The position numbers and the translations under genes were made by a program. A DNA stretch of 64,000 nucleotides from Anaerolineales bacterium (GTDB lineage Bacteria > Chloroflexota > Anaerolineae > Anaerolineales > UBA6663). This document shows positions 24,068-32,190 of this stretch, in pieces (the stretch's first letter is position 1; every line of letters begins with the position of its first letter). The notes beneath the pieces are model-generated. The model was not told the DNA's origin. It worked only from the letters and a program-made list of their open reading frames with translations, and ran no database searches. The stretch lies in the NCBI GenBank assembly GCA_020850595.1, contig JADZEK010000081.1, positions 34,408-98,407 of the forward strand. Direction: 5' to 3'.

Positions 24068-24712
24068 ATGCGCATCCTGGTGGCTGACGATCACTCCCTC
24101 TTCCGCGACGGCCTGGTGAGCCTGCTGGAGGCGGCCGGGTTCGAGGTGGTGGGGCAGGTGGGCGACGGCGGCGCGGCCGTGGAAGCCGCCCTGCGCCTGC
24201 GCCCTGACGTGGTGCTGCTCGACCTGACCATGCCGGTCCTCACCGGGCTGGAGGCGCTGATTCGCATCCGCGCCGCGTGGCCCGAGGCCAAAGTCGTCAT
24301 GCTCACCGCCAGCGACGGCGACGACAGCTTGTTCAAGGCCAGCGAGGCCGGGGCCAGCGGCTACCTGCTCAAGAGCCTCAAGTCCGACGAGTTTCTAGAG
24401 ATGCTGCTCGGGCTGGAACACGGCGAGGCGGCCATGACGCGCCAGACCACCGCGCGCCTGCTGGCCGGCCTCACCCGCGCTGCGCGCGCGCCAGCGGCCG
24501 AAACCCTCACCCCGCAAGAGACCCGCCTCATCCAATATCTGGCCGAGGGGCTGAGCAACAAAGCCATTGCCCAAGCCATGGCCGTGAGTGAGAATACGGT
24601 TAAATATCACCTCAAGAACATCCTGCAGAAGCTCGGCCTGCACAACCGCACCGAAGCCGCGGCCTATGCCATCCGCGCCGGGCTGCGCCCGCCGCCCCCC
24701 TCCGCGGCCTAG
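24068..24712 (+). CDS. NarL/LuxR-type response regulator
   Basis: A 214-aa regulator with an N-terminal receiver domain (MRILVADDHSLFRDGL; phospho-Asp in VVLLDLTMP ~54; Thr in VVMLTAS; Lys in YLLKSL) and a C-terminal LuxR helix-turn-helix (LTPQETRLIQYLAEGLSNKA, then VSENTVKYHLKNI). It is the cognate partner of the haem-motif kinase, encoded 2 nt upstream. The likely targets are promoters of this redox locus, and a palindrome just downstream (24788-24805) is a candidate site. Confidence 0.92.
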   Translation: MRILVADDHSLFRDGLVSLLEAAGFEVVGQVGDGGAAVEAALRLRPDVVLLDLTMPVLTGLEALIRIRAAWPEAKVVMLTASDGDDSLFKASEAGASGYLLKSLKSDEFLEMLLGLEHGEAAMTRQTTARLLAGLTRAARAPAAETLTPQETRLIQYLAEGLSNKAIAQAMAVSENTVKYHLKNILQKLGLHNRTEAAAYAIRAGLRPPPPSAA

Positions 24713-24787
24713 CGCACCCCGGCCCGGCTGCGCGCCGCGCCGCCGGCTGCCCCTGTGCCCTTCGCCGCCTACCCGTTTGAGCGCCGG

Positions 24788-24805
24788 CCTACCCGCCTGG
24801 GTAGG
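24788..24805. promoter_or_regulatory. Candidate response-regulator binding palindrome
   Basis: CCTACCC-GCCT-GGGTAGG, a perfect 7-bp inverted repeat, followed by a further CCTACCC-like half-site (CCCTACCCC, 24812-24820). It lies between the regulator gene and the pseudo-receiver/decahaem genes. The TACCC core is reminiscent of NarL-type half-sites; this is an inference only. Confidence 0.35.
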
Positions 24806-24917
24806 CAACCACCCTACCCCCTCGCGGACTCAGATTTGGACGGGCGGGTATTCCGACCGTTGGTGAACCGCACTATCCTTGACTTGCTTGAAAGGGGCAA
24901 AGGCAGGGATAGTCGGC

Positions 24918-25265
24918 GTGGCTCGGACGGCGTGCGTGATCCTCTCTGGCCGCTCACTCTTCGCGGAAGGCATGGCCACCCGCCTGGGGCAGTTTCTGCG
25001 CCCCGATGAACTGACCAGGGTGGATGCCCGTGACCCCCACGCCCTGCAAGCCGTCATCGCCGCCCAGCCGGCCGCGGTGCTGCTCGAAGCCGGCGATGAA
25101 ACCGTGACCCAGCTCGACCCGCTGCCCGGCCTGCTGGCCGCGCTGCCCACGCTGCGTATTGTGCAGCTCGACGCGCGCGGCCACGATGTGCAGGTCATCA
25201 CCAGCGCGCGGCGCACCGTTGATCAGGCGCAAGACCTGATTGCTATCTTGAAGGCGAACCCATGA
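24918..25265 (+). CDS. Degenerate receiver-domain protein (pseudo-receiver)
   Basis: About 115 aa with the fold pattern of a response-regulator receiver: VILSGRSLFAEGMATRLGQF resembles the usual start of NarL receivers, and AAVLLEAGDE occupies the place of the phospho-Asp strand, with Glu instead of Asp. The Thr/Lys switch positions are not evident. No output domain is present. It sits between the kinase/regulator pair and the decahaem cytochrome gene, suggesting a phosphorylation-independent role there. The start is uncertain: GTG 24918 is preferred, GTG 24936 is possible, and a TTG at 24879 adds an unlikely leader. Confidence 0.55.
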   Translation: MARTACVILSGRSLFAEGMATRLGQFLRPDELTRVDARDPHALQAVIAAQPAAVLLEAGDETVTQLDPLPGLLAALPTLRIVQLDARGHDVQVITSARRTVDQAQDLIAILKANP

Positions 25266-25354
25266 CCACCCACCGCCAAGGAGGCTGCTCCCACCGACGC
25301 TCAACGCCGCCCCACGCGACCACCATGCGTGTTTCCACACGAGGAGAGCAAGAT

Positions 25355-27535
25355 ATGAAGAAGCGCATAGCCGCCGCCGCGGCGCTGCTGGGCCTGGCCC
25401 TGCTGCTGGCTGCCTGCGGGGCGAACCCCACCACCGTGCCCACCCCGGTCATTCAGGAAATCATCGTGACTGTGGAAGTGCCAGTGGAGCAAACGCAGAT
25501 CGTGGAAGTGCCCGTCACCGTCGAGCCGGCGGTGAACATCCCCTTTGAAGCGCAGTGGGCCGGCTCGGCGCACGCCGATGCCGCCGCCGAAGCCTTCATG
25601 CACTGGAACACGGAAGACCCGGCCGAAGTGCCCGCCGGCTGCGCCAAGTGCCACACCACCAGCGGCTACCGCGATTTCGTGGGCGCCGACGGCAGTGCGC
25701 CCGGCGCGGTGGACGGCCCGGCCGCCATCGGCCAGGTTATCACCTGCGAGGCGTGCCACAACGACGCCACCCAGGCCATGACCAGCGTCACCTTCCCCTC
25801 CGGGGCGGAGATCACCAACCTTGGCCCGGAAGCGCGCTGCATGCAGTGCCACCAGGGCCGCGCCTCCGGCCTGAGCGTGGAAGAGGCCATCAGCCAGGCC
25901 GGCCTGACCGACGATGACACCGTCAGCGCCGACCTGGGCTTCACCAACATCCACTACTTCGCCGCGGCGGTCAGCCGCTACGGCACGCAGGTCAAAGGCG
26001 GCTACGAGTATGCCGAGCAGACCTACGACGTGCTCTTTGAACACGTGGACGGTCTGAGCGCCTGCACCGACTGCCACAACGCGCACACGCTCGAGTTGCA
26101 GCTCGACAAGTGCGCGGCCTGCCACGCCGTGGGTAACGCCGAAGACGTGCGCAACATCCGCATGAACGGCTCGCTGGTAGACTATGACGGCGACGGCGAC
26201 CTGGCAGAAGGCATGTACTACGAACTGGAAGGCGTGCGCGCCAAGCTCTTCGCCGGCATGCAGGCCTATGCCTCCGAAGTCTCCGGCGTGGCGCTGGTGT
26301 ACGACACGGCCGCTTACCCATACTTCTTCATTGACACCAACGCCAACGGCGCGCTCGACGACGGCGAAAACAACTTCGGGAATGCCTTTACCGGCTGGAC
26401 CGGCCGCCTGGCGAAGGCCGCCTACAACTACCAGACCTCGCTGAAAGACCCTGGCGCGTACGCGCACGGCGGCAAATACATCATCGAACTGCTGTACGAC
26501 TCGCTGACCGACCTGAACAGCGTGCTGGCCGCGCCGGTGGACATGACCGGCATGCACCGCATTGACGCCGGCCACTTCGCCGGCTCGACCGAACCTTTCC
26601 GCCACTGGGACACCGAAGACCCGGCGGAAGTGCCTGGCGCCTGCGCCAAGTGTCACTCGGCCGACGGCCTGCCGACTTTCTTGAAAAACGGCGCCACCAT
26701 CGCCGTGCCGCCCAGCAACGGTTTCCAGTGCTCCACCTGCCACAACGACCTGACCACGTTCACCCGCTACCCGGTGGACAGCGTCCGGTTCCCCAGCGGT
26801 GCCACGGTGACCTTCGGCGAAGGCGCCGAAGCGAACCTGTGCATCAACTGCCACCAGGGGCGTGAGTCAACAGTTAGCGTCAACAACGCCATTCGCACCG
26901 CGGGCGTGGGCAATGACGAAGTCAGCGAAGCGCTGCGCTTCCGCAACGTCCACTACTTCGCCGCCGGCGCCACGCTCTTCGGCACGGAGGTCAAGGGCGC
27001 CTACGAATTCGACGGCCAGGAATACCTGGGCCTGAACACCCACGGCGACCTAGGCCCGGCCGATTGCGTCAGTTGTCACGAGACGCACGCGCTCGAAGTG
27101 CAGGTGGAAGCCTGCACGCAGTGCCACAAGACCGTCACGACGGTGGCAGACCTGCGGACCATCCGAATGTCAGACGTGGATTACGACGGCGACGGCGATG
27201 TGACCGAGGGCCTCGCCAGCGAAATCGGCGCGCTGCAAGACGCGCTGCTGGCGAGCCTGCAAGCCTACGCCGTCGACAAGGGCGGTGTGGCTCTGGCGTA
27301 TAGCCCGACGGCCTACCCCTACTTCTTCGCCGACGCCAACGCCAACGGCGTCATTGACGAAGGCGAAGGCGGCTACGCTACCTGGACGCCCAGCCTGCTG
27401 CGCGCGGCCTACAACTACCAGTATTCGCAGAAGGACCCCGGAGCGTTTGCCCACAACGGCAAGTACATCCTCCAGGTGCTCTACGACTCACTGGTCGCAG
27501 TCGGCGCGGACGCCTCGGCCTACACCCGGCCCTAG
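25355..27535 (+). CDS. Decahaem cytochrome c lipoprotein, two pentahaem modules with EF-hand-like loops
   Basis: A 726-aa lipoprotein (signal with LLLAACG, Cys ~19) with ten CXXCH sites in two tandem modules: Cys at ~96, 131, 162, 237, 253 and at ~430, 459, 496, 571, 587. The last two intervals (75 and 16) are the same in both halves. Matching segments include HWNTEDPAEVP / HWDTEDPAEVP and AAYNYQ...KDPGA(Y/F)AH. Each module carries calcium-loop-like sequences (DYDGDGD; DTNANGALDDGE and DANANGVIDEGE). It is probably an outward-facing electron-transfer protein fed by the upstream cytochromes. The ATG is supported by GAGGAGAG 7 nt upstream. Confidence 0.88.
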   Translation: MKKRIAAAAALLGLALLLAACGANPTTVPTPVIQEIIVTVEVPVEQTQIVEVPVTVEPAVNIPFEAQWAGSAHADAAAEAFMHWNTEDPAEVPAGCAKCHTTSGYRDFVGADGSAPGAVDGPAAIGQVITCEACHNDATQAMTSVTFPSGAEITNLGPEARCMQCHQGRASGLSVEEAISQAGLTDDDTVSADLGFTNIHYFAAAVSRYGTQVKGGYEYAEQTYDVLFEHVDGLSACTDCHNAHTLELQLDKCAACHAVGNAEDVRNIRMNGSLVDYDGDGDLAEGMYYELEGVRAKLFAGMQAYASEVSGVALVYDTAAYPYFFIDTNANGALDDGENNFGNAFTGWTGRLAKAAYNYQTSLKDPGAYAHGGKYIIELLYDSLTDLNSVLAAPVDMTGMHRIDAGHFAGSTEPFRHWDTEDPAEVPGACAKCHSADGLPTFLKNGATIAVPPSNGFQCSTCHNDLTTFTRYPVDSVRFPSGATVTFGEGAEANLCINCHQGRESTVSVNNAIRTAGVGNDEVSEALRFRNVHYFAAGATLFGTEVKGAYEFDGQEYLGLNTHGDLGPADCVSCHETHALEVQVEACTQCHKTVTTVADLRTIRMSDVDYDGDGDVTEGLASEIGALQDALLASLQAYAVDKGGVALAYSPTAYPYFFADANANGVIDEGEGGYATWTPSLLRAAYNYQYSQKDPGAFAHNGKYILQVLYDSLVAVGADASAYTRP

Positions 27536-27567
27536 CGCCGTCCGTTCGCCTCACCTGCCTCAATCAG

Positions 27568-27589
27568 CCGGGCGCCGCAAGGCGCCCGG
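27568..27589 (+). terminator. Terminator-like hairpin after the decahaem gene
   Basis: Nine-bp GC stem CCGGGCGCC/GGCGCCCGG closed by a GCAA tetraloop, 33 nt after the stop. The following T-run is poor (TTGTGCGTT). Confidence 0.55.
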
Positions 27590-27664
27590 TTGTGCGTTAA
27601 CCGCCCGGCGGCCGCGATCGCTGAGCGCTGGGCCTCCGAACGACTTTCTGCCGCTGGCGCTCAG

Positions 27665-28021
27665 TTAGCGGCCTATGGGCGCCGGCGTCGCCGCGGGCCT
27701 GGCCGGCAGCGCGGCAAACAACTCGCAGGCCAGGCAGCCCGTGCGCAGGTTGCCCGCCTGATCGCGAAACTGCTGCCAGCACGGGATGTCTGGGTGCTGC
27801 GCCACGCAGCACACCACGAAGCGCTCGGGTGGGCAGGCGTGCACTTCCCAACAGCGCAGCGCGGGCGGTGCGGCGGCGGCTTGCGATCGGCCCGCTTCGG
27901 TCTGCCAGCGCGCATCCAGGCGGCGCATCAGCCAGACCATGCCCGCCAGTGCCAGCGCCGGCGCGCCCAGCCGCAGTCCAAATCCCAGCACCACCGACAG
28001 CCAGGCCGTTTCCGTGTTCAT
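27665..28021 (-). CDS. Small membrane protein with two-CW-type cysteine motif
   Basis: A 118-aa protein: one TM (~8-28), then a cytoplasmic or external Cys-rich region CWEVHACPPERFVVCC...PCWQQF...GCLACELF (~62-105) with seven or eight cysteines and two CW pairs. It recalls the two-CW motif seen in some redox-linked sensors, which may bind metal. The N-terminus resembles the 42-aa protein encoded just upstream, whose stop overlaps this start (ATGA). It is convergent with the decahaem cytochrome gene. Function unknown; a redox partner role is only suggested by position. Confidence 0.65.
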   Translation of the reverse strand: MNTETAWLSVVLGFGLRLGAPALALAGMVWLMRRLDARWQTEAGRSQAAAAPPALRCWEVHACPPERFVVCCVAQHPDIPCWQQFRDQAGNLRTGCLACELFAALPARPAATPAPIGR

Positions 28022-28146
28022 CGGCCGGCCTCCAGCCGGCGCTCCAGCAGCGCCTGGACCAGCGTGCCCAGGCACAGCATCAGCGCCAGCGGCGCCGCCA
28101 CCCTGAGTGTCAGCCCAATTACCATAGTCAGCGTCACTGCGGTCAT
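28018..28146 (-). CDS. 42-aa single-TM membrane protein
   Basis: A very short gene translating to MTAVTLTMVIGLTLRVAAPL, then ALMLCLGTLVQALLERRLEA and GR. One TM covers most of it. Three things support a real gene: a strong ribosome site (GGAGG, 5 nt before ATG), a 4-nt ATGA overlap with the next gene, and a shared GLxLRxxAPLAL-type core with that gene's product. It may form a small membrane pair with the two-CW protein. Confidence 0.6.
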   Translation of the reverse strand: MTAVTLTMVIGLTLRVAAPLALMLCLGTLVQALLERRLEAGR

Positions 28147-28318
28147 GCTCACCTCCGGCTCGTCGTTCGATGAGCGGGCAGCTCATCGCTCTGCCATCAG
28201 CATAAGGCGGGCGGCGGGCGGCGGCTATTGGCAGTCAGCCGTATCTTGACGTGGGTGATTCACCCCAGGCGGCATGGGAAAGCGACCAAGGCGGTGGGGA
28301 TGACCGGCATGGTCAGCT

Positions 28319-28358
28319 AAAAAGCCCGGCGGGGCCACGCTGCGTGGTCCCGCCGGGC
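28319..28358 (-). terminator. Rho-independent terminator after the second response regulator
   Basis: A long GC stem (GCCCGGCGGG...CCCGCCGGGC type, 28324-28358) followed on the minus strand by TTTTT (28319-28323). It lies 21 nt past the stop of 28380-29030. Confidence 0.75.
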
Positions 28359-28379
28359 GCCGCCGCCGCCCAGGGCGGC

Positions 28380-29030
28380 CTACGCGGTGATGATGCCCTT
28401 GCGGATGGCGTACTTCACCAGGTCGGTGCGGGTGTGCAGGTTGAGCTTGGCCATCAGGTTCTCGCGGTGGCGCGCCACAGTCTTGGGGCTGATGGTCAGC
28501 GCCTCGGCGATTTCGGCATTGCTGGAGCCTTCGGCCAGGTAGGCCAGCACTTCCTGTTCGCGCTCGGTTAGGCCGCTGAGGGCCTCGGCCGCCGCCGGGC
28601 CGCGCGGGCCGGCCAGGTAATCTTTAACCAGCAGCTTCGCCAATGGCGGGTAGAGGTAGACCTCGCCCGCCGCGGCCGCGCGCACCGCCGTCAGCAGTTC
28701 CTCCGGCGCGGCGCGCTTGGGCACATAGCCCGCCGCCCCGGCGTGCAGCATCCGAAAGAAATACTCCTCGTCCTCGTGGATGGTCAGCGCAACCACGGCC
28801 ACTTGCGGCCAGCGCGCCCGGATGGCGGTGGTGGTGTCAATGCCCGAGGCGTCCGGCAGGCCGATATCCATGAGCACCAGGTCGGGGCGCAGTTGGTCTA
28901 CCTGCGCCAGCGCCTCGCGCGCCGTGCCGGCCTCGCCCGCGATCTCCAGGTCGGGCTGGCTTTCGAGCAAAATCCGCAGCCCCGCGCGCACCACCGCGTG
29001 GTCGTCCACCAACAGCAGCCGGATCGTCAT
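28380..29030 (-). CDS. NarL/LuxR-type response regulator (second pair)
   Basis: A 216-aa regulator. Receiver domain: IRLLLVDDHAVVRAGLRILL, phospho-Asp in DLVLMDIGLPDASG (~55), and VPKRA near 107. C-terminal LuxR helix-turn-helix: LTEREQEVLAYLAEGSSNAEIAEAL and then ISPKTVARHRENLMAKL. It overlaps its kinase gene by 4 nt (ATGA) and is therefore coupled to it. A terminator follows. Confidence 0.92.
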   Translation of the reverse strand: MTIRLLLVDDHAVVRAGLRILLESQPDLEIAGEAGTAREALAQVDQLRPDLVLMDIGLPDASGIDTTTAIRARWPQVAVVALTIHEDEEYFFRMLHAGAAGYVPKRAAPEELLTAVRAAAAGEVYLYPPLAKLLVKDYLAGPRGPAAAEALSGLTEREQEVLAYLAEGSSNAEIAEALTISPKTVARHRENLMAKLNLHTRTDLVKYAIRKGIITA

Positions 29031-30505
29031 GCCACTGCCTCCGCCGCCGCCGGGATGGTAACGACTACCCGCGTGCCGCCGCCGGGGCGCGCCCCGATCT
29101 CAAAGCAGCCGCCCAGCAGTTCGGCGCGTTCGCGCATCCCCAGCAGCCCCCAGGCCGGGCGCCCGGCGCTGCGTTCGCCCGGCGGTGCGGCCGCCAGCCC
29201 GCGCCCGTTATCCTCCACTTCCAGCCGCAGTCCCTCGGGCGCGAACGCCAGCCGCACCCAGGCGTCGGCCGCGCCGCTGTGCTTGAGCACGTTGGTCAGC
29301 GCTTCCTGCGCCATGCGGAAGAGCGCCGTGCGCACCGGGCCGCTCACCTGGCGCGGCTCGCCCTCGATCTCCACATGCACGGCTAGTCCGCGGCGCTGCT
29401 GCACGTCTTTGCCATACCAGCGCAGCGCTGCCGCCAGGCCCAAATCGTCCAGGTGGGAGGGGCGCAGGTCGGCGATCAGCCCGCGCAGTTCGTCGAGCGC
29501 GCCGCTCACCAGCGTCTCTAACTGCCGCAGTTTGAGGGCTGCGGCGGGCAGGGCCGGGGCGTCGCCCTGCAGCGTGGTGGCGACGCCGCGCAGCCCCAGC
29601 CCCAGCGCTGTCAGCGATTGGCCGGTGACGTCGTGCAGTTCGCGCGCCACGCGCTGGCGTTCGGCCTCCTGCGCGGCCACCACGCGTCGCAGCAGTTCGC
29701 CGCGCTGGGCCTCGCGCCGTTCGGCCTCCTGCAGCCGCGCCGCCTGCAGGCCCGCGATGTGGTGCTGGGCTTCGACCTCGAAGGCGCGCAGGAAGCGAAT
29801 GATGAAGACCGAGGCGGCCGAGGCCGCCAGCGCGCGCATGATCTGCACAGGAAAGCCGAACACCCGCAGGAACAGGGCCTCGTTGAGCACTGTGGAGGGC
29901 GGCAGCCCGCTGGCCTCGGCAAACATCTGCCCCACCAGCCCATACCAGGCAAAGGCGACCGCCGCCCATAGGCTGTCGCGGCTGAAGGTGGTCAGGCCGG
30001 CCCGCCGGAAGGCGCGCTGCTGGGCGATGAGGCCCGCCGCCGCCAGCAGCGCCGCGGGCAGCGCCAGGATGTAGCGGGTCCAGGCGTGCGCGGCCTCCCA
30101 CAGCCCGCTGCCCAGGCTCAGACTGGGGCGCAGCGCCAGCAGCCCCAACCCCCACAGTGTGACCAGCACCACCGGGATGGACAGGCTGAGCCGGCGCGCG
30201 GCTTCGGTGGGCGCGAGCAGCGAGGCGCCGAAGGCCGTGAGCGACAGGAAGGAGAACGACAGCATCGCCAGCCGCAGGCCCTGCCACAGCGCCTGCCCTG
30301 GCCCGGCGCTGGTCAGGCCCAGGCGCTCGAACATCTCCATCCACTCGTGCAGACCGTGCAGCAGGCCGAACACGGCCAGGGGGCGCAGCGCGTGGCGCAG
30401 CCGCCGGTCGGAGGCGCGGCCGCCTTCCAGCGCCACGACCAGGCCCATAGTGAAAAATGCCAGGCCGTAGACAAAGAAGACGATGGTCAGGTTGCTCGCG
30501 CTCAC
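29027..30505 (-). CDS. Membrane sensor histidine kinase (second pair)
   Basis: A ~492-aa kinase. The N-terminal half has about seven TM segments (NLTIVFFVYGLAFFTMGLVV at the start) without an obvious ligand domain. It is followed by a coiled stretch, HisKA_3 (RQRVARELHDVTGQSLTALG) and HATPase_c (EALTNVLKHSG, VEDNGRGL, WGLLGMRERAELLGG). A polytopic integral membrane sensor suggests detection within or near the membrane. The GTG at 30505 was chosen for its AGGAG 6-7 nt upstream and because the TM region starts there; the frame stays open further upstream but gives an unlikely basic leader. Confidence 0.85.
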   Translation of the reverse strand: MSASNLTIVFFVYGLAFFTMGLVVALEGGRASDRRLRHALRPLAVFGLLHGLHEWMEMFERLGLTSAGPGQALWQGLRLAMLSFSFLSLTAFGASLLAPTEAARRLSLSIPVVLVTLWGLGLLALRPSLSLGSGLWEAAHAWTRYILALPAALLAAAGLIAQQRAFRRAGLTTFSRDSLWAAVAFAWYGLVGQMFAEASGLPPSTVLNEALFLRVFGFPVQIMRALAASAASVFIIRFLRAFEVEAQHHIAGLQAARLQEAERREAQRGELLRRVVAAQEAERQRVARELHDVTGQSLTALGLGLRGVATTLQGDAPALPAAALKLRQLETLVSGALDELRGLIADLRPSHLDDLGLAAALRWYGKDVQQRRGLAVHVEIEGEPRQVSGPVRTALFRMAQEALTNVLKHSGAADAWVRLAFAPEGLRLEVEDNGRGLAAAPPGERSAGRPAWGLLGMRERAELLGGCFEIGARPGGGTRVVVTIPAAAEAVA

Positions 30506-30681
30506 CGCTGCTCCTGCCGGCTGCTCGCCGGCCCGCCTCCGCCCGTGCCATCCGCGGCCGGCGGGCGGGCCGCGGCTAGAGCGTAAGCCCGGCCCACGCG
30601 GGCAGCGAGTGTCGTTTATCCGCAAAACTGAGGCAATTTATCCGCGGATTGCGCGTGGCGCGTTGCTTGCGCCCAATGAAA

Positions 30682-30713
30682 CCAACGGCCCGGTCAACCG
30701 ACCGGGCCGTTGG
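30682..30713. terminator. Long perfect hairpin, terminator-like
   Basis: 14-bp perfect stem CCAACGGCCCGGTC/GACCGGGCCGTTGG with an AACC loop, between the second kinase gene and the PhyH gene that ends at 30742. The U-tract is short (TTTC on the minus strand). Confidence 0.6.
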
Positions 30714-30741
30714 GGTTCAGCGTTGTTGCGCGCTCACAGCG

Positions 30742-31566
30742 CTAGCCTTCGCGCACCGCCGCGGCAGCCAGGTTGCCTTGCCAGTTGCCGTAGACATCCA
30801 CGGTCACGCCCTCCAGCTTGGGGCGCACGCCCTTGACCATCAGGCCGGGGCGGCCCAGCGCCGCACCGCCCAGCTGAATGTTGCGCGGGTCGCGGTAGCC
30901 CACGCGCACCAGCCGGCGCCAGCGCTTGGCGCGGTTGAGGGCCGAGCCGTGCACGGTCCACAGATGGAAGAGCACCACGTCGCCGGCCTTGGCCGGCACC
31001 GACACCGAGTCTTCCAGCGGGTACTGCTCCACCGGCAGGAACGGCTCAATGTCCGGCCCCATGATATGCTGGAGCTTGCCGAGCTTGTGGCTGCCGTCCA
31101 GAAACTTCAGGCAGCCGCTTTCTTCGTCGGCGTTGTCCACGTGCACCAGCGCGTCAATATAGCGGCCGTCGGTGTGCGGGTAGAACGGGTCGTCCTGGTG
31201 CATGGGGAAGGGCGTGCCCGCGCTGGGGGCCTTGGCGTGCAGCGTGCTGTGGTGCACTTCCACCGCGTCCGTGTCCAAGATCTGGCCGATGGCGTCCGCC
31301 AGGGCGGGGCGGGTCACGGCCTGCATCCACGCCGCCGAGTAGTGGTGCAGTTCGTGAATGTGCACCAGCACGGCCTTGGCGTCTTCCTCGGCCTCCATGT
31401 AGTCCTTGCGCCACGAGCCGCGCCAGCCGCCTTCCCAATGGGCAAACGTGTCCATCATGTATTGCAGGTCGTCGCTCAGCTTGCTAATTTCCTGCGCCGA
31501 GAAGACGTTTTCTAGGCGCAGAAAGCCGTGTTCGTTGAAGAAATCCACTTGCGCTTGTGTCAGCAT
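30742..31566 (-). CDS. Phytanoyl-CoA dioxygenase (PhyH) family protein
   Basis: A 274-aa non-haem iron, 2-oxoglutarate-dependent dioxygenase. Iron ligands are visible as HQDDPF (His-x-Asp, ~152) and HLWTVHGSAL (distal His, ~220), with an Arg in RAKRWRRLVR for the co-substrate. The N-terminus (QVDFFNEHGFLRLENVF) is typical of PhyH proteins, which hydroxylate lipids, osmolytes, phosphonates and sugars. Substrate unknown. A second PhyH gene lies at 46707-47561 in the same catabolic region. The ferredoxin-like gene upstream is on the same strand. Confidence 0.85.
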   Translation of the reverse strand: MLTQAQVDFFNEHGFLRLENVFSAQEISKLSDDLQYMMDTFAHWEGGWRGSWRKDYMEAEEDAKAVLVHIHELHHYSAAWMQAVTRPALADAIGQILDTDAVEVHHSTLHAKAPSAGTPFPMHQDDPFYPHTDGRYIDALVHVDNADEESGCLKFLDGSHKLGKLQHIMGPDIEPFLPVEQYPLEDSVSVPAKAGDVVLFHLWTVHGSALNRAKRWRRLVRVGYRDPRNIQLGGAALGRPGLMVKGVRPKLEGVTVDVYGNWQGNLAAAAVREG

Positions 31567-31621
31567 GGGGGCTCCGATTAGGTTAGGCTGTGTGCGTAGT
31601 GTAAGGTCATCCTAGCTGGAG

Positions 31622-31924
31622 TCAATCCCCAGGCGGGGCGGCGGGCATGCTCGGCGGCGGCTGCTCGGCGGCTGGGCCTTCGCCGCGCGCGCGGGCCGCC
31701 AGCAGGCCGGCTTTAGTCCACACCGGCTTGTCGCCCACCGCGCTCAGCAAGTAGCAGCAGGCGCGCTGGGCCTGGCCGCCCACCAGCACCAGGCAGGTGC
31801 CGCACGAGCCGGCCGCGCAGCTAAAGCGGATGTCGAGGCCCAGCTCGTCGAGCAGCACCCATAACAGCTCACGGTCCTGCCCGTCGCGCACGCTGTAGTC
31901 TTGGCCGTTGACGTTAAGCTTCAT
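31622..31924 (-). CDS. Orphan 2Fe-2S protein related to small subunits of molybdenum hydroxylases
   Basis: A 100-aa protein starting MKLNVNGQDYSVRDG, like the N-terminal plant-ferredoxin-type domain of IorA/CoxS. The cluster motif is FSCAAGSCGTC (~45-55) with a following RACCYLL. Normal small subunits are ~150-160 aa with a second [2Fe-2S] domain; that domain is absent and is replaced by an Ala/Pro-rich tail. No large molybdopterin subunit or FAD subunit is nearby. The ATG at 31924 fits the family start; an upstream extension to 32011 is low-complexity. Confidence 0.65.
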   Translation of the reverse strand: MKLNVNGQDYSVRDGQDRELLWVLLDELGLDIRFSCAAGSCGTCLVLVGGQAQRACCYLLSAVGDKPVWTKAGLLAARARGEGPAAEQPPPSMPAAPPGD

Positions 31925-32071
31925 GCGGCCTCGGGTCGGGGGCGGGCCGCGCCGCCGCGCACCACCCACGCCTCCGTGCGCTGCCAGAAAGTTTGCCGCT
32001 GCATAGAGCATCCTTGCGCGAAACGAACGCGCGGAACATTGTACCCGCTGTCGCCCGCAGCGCCTGCCCTA

Positions 32072-32140
32072 TCGCACCTCTAGCCTCCGCCCTCCCACCT
32101 CTCACCTCCAACCTCCAACCCCCCGTCTCTCCCCTTTGAC
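32072..32140 (+). repeat. Pyrimidine-rich low-complexity tract
   Basis: About 70 nt almost without G, built from near-repeats of CACCTC/CCAACCTC, directly upstream of the promoter at 32136-32164. It lies in the 266-bp divergent gap between the 2Fe-2S gene and the LDH2/MDH2 gene. Confidence 0.5.
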
Positions 32141-32164
32141 TCCGCCGCCCACCCGGCCTATCAT
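32136..32164 (+). promoter_or_regulatory. Sigma-70-type promoter for the LDH2/MDH2 gene
   Basis: TTGACT (32136-32141), 17-bp spacer, TATCAT (32159-32164). It would start transcription about 20 nt before the ATG at 32191. Confidence 0.6.
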
Positions 32165-32190
32165 CGCCCGCACCAACTACAGGAGTGCGC

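Noticed and set aside
28022..28186. N-terminal extension of the two-CW protein to 28186
   Set aside because: The extension is low-complexity, and the same stretch encodes the 42-aa protein in another frame with a good ribosome site and an ATGA overlap.
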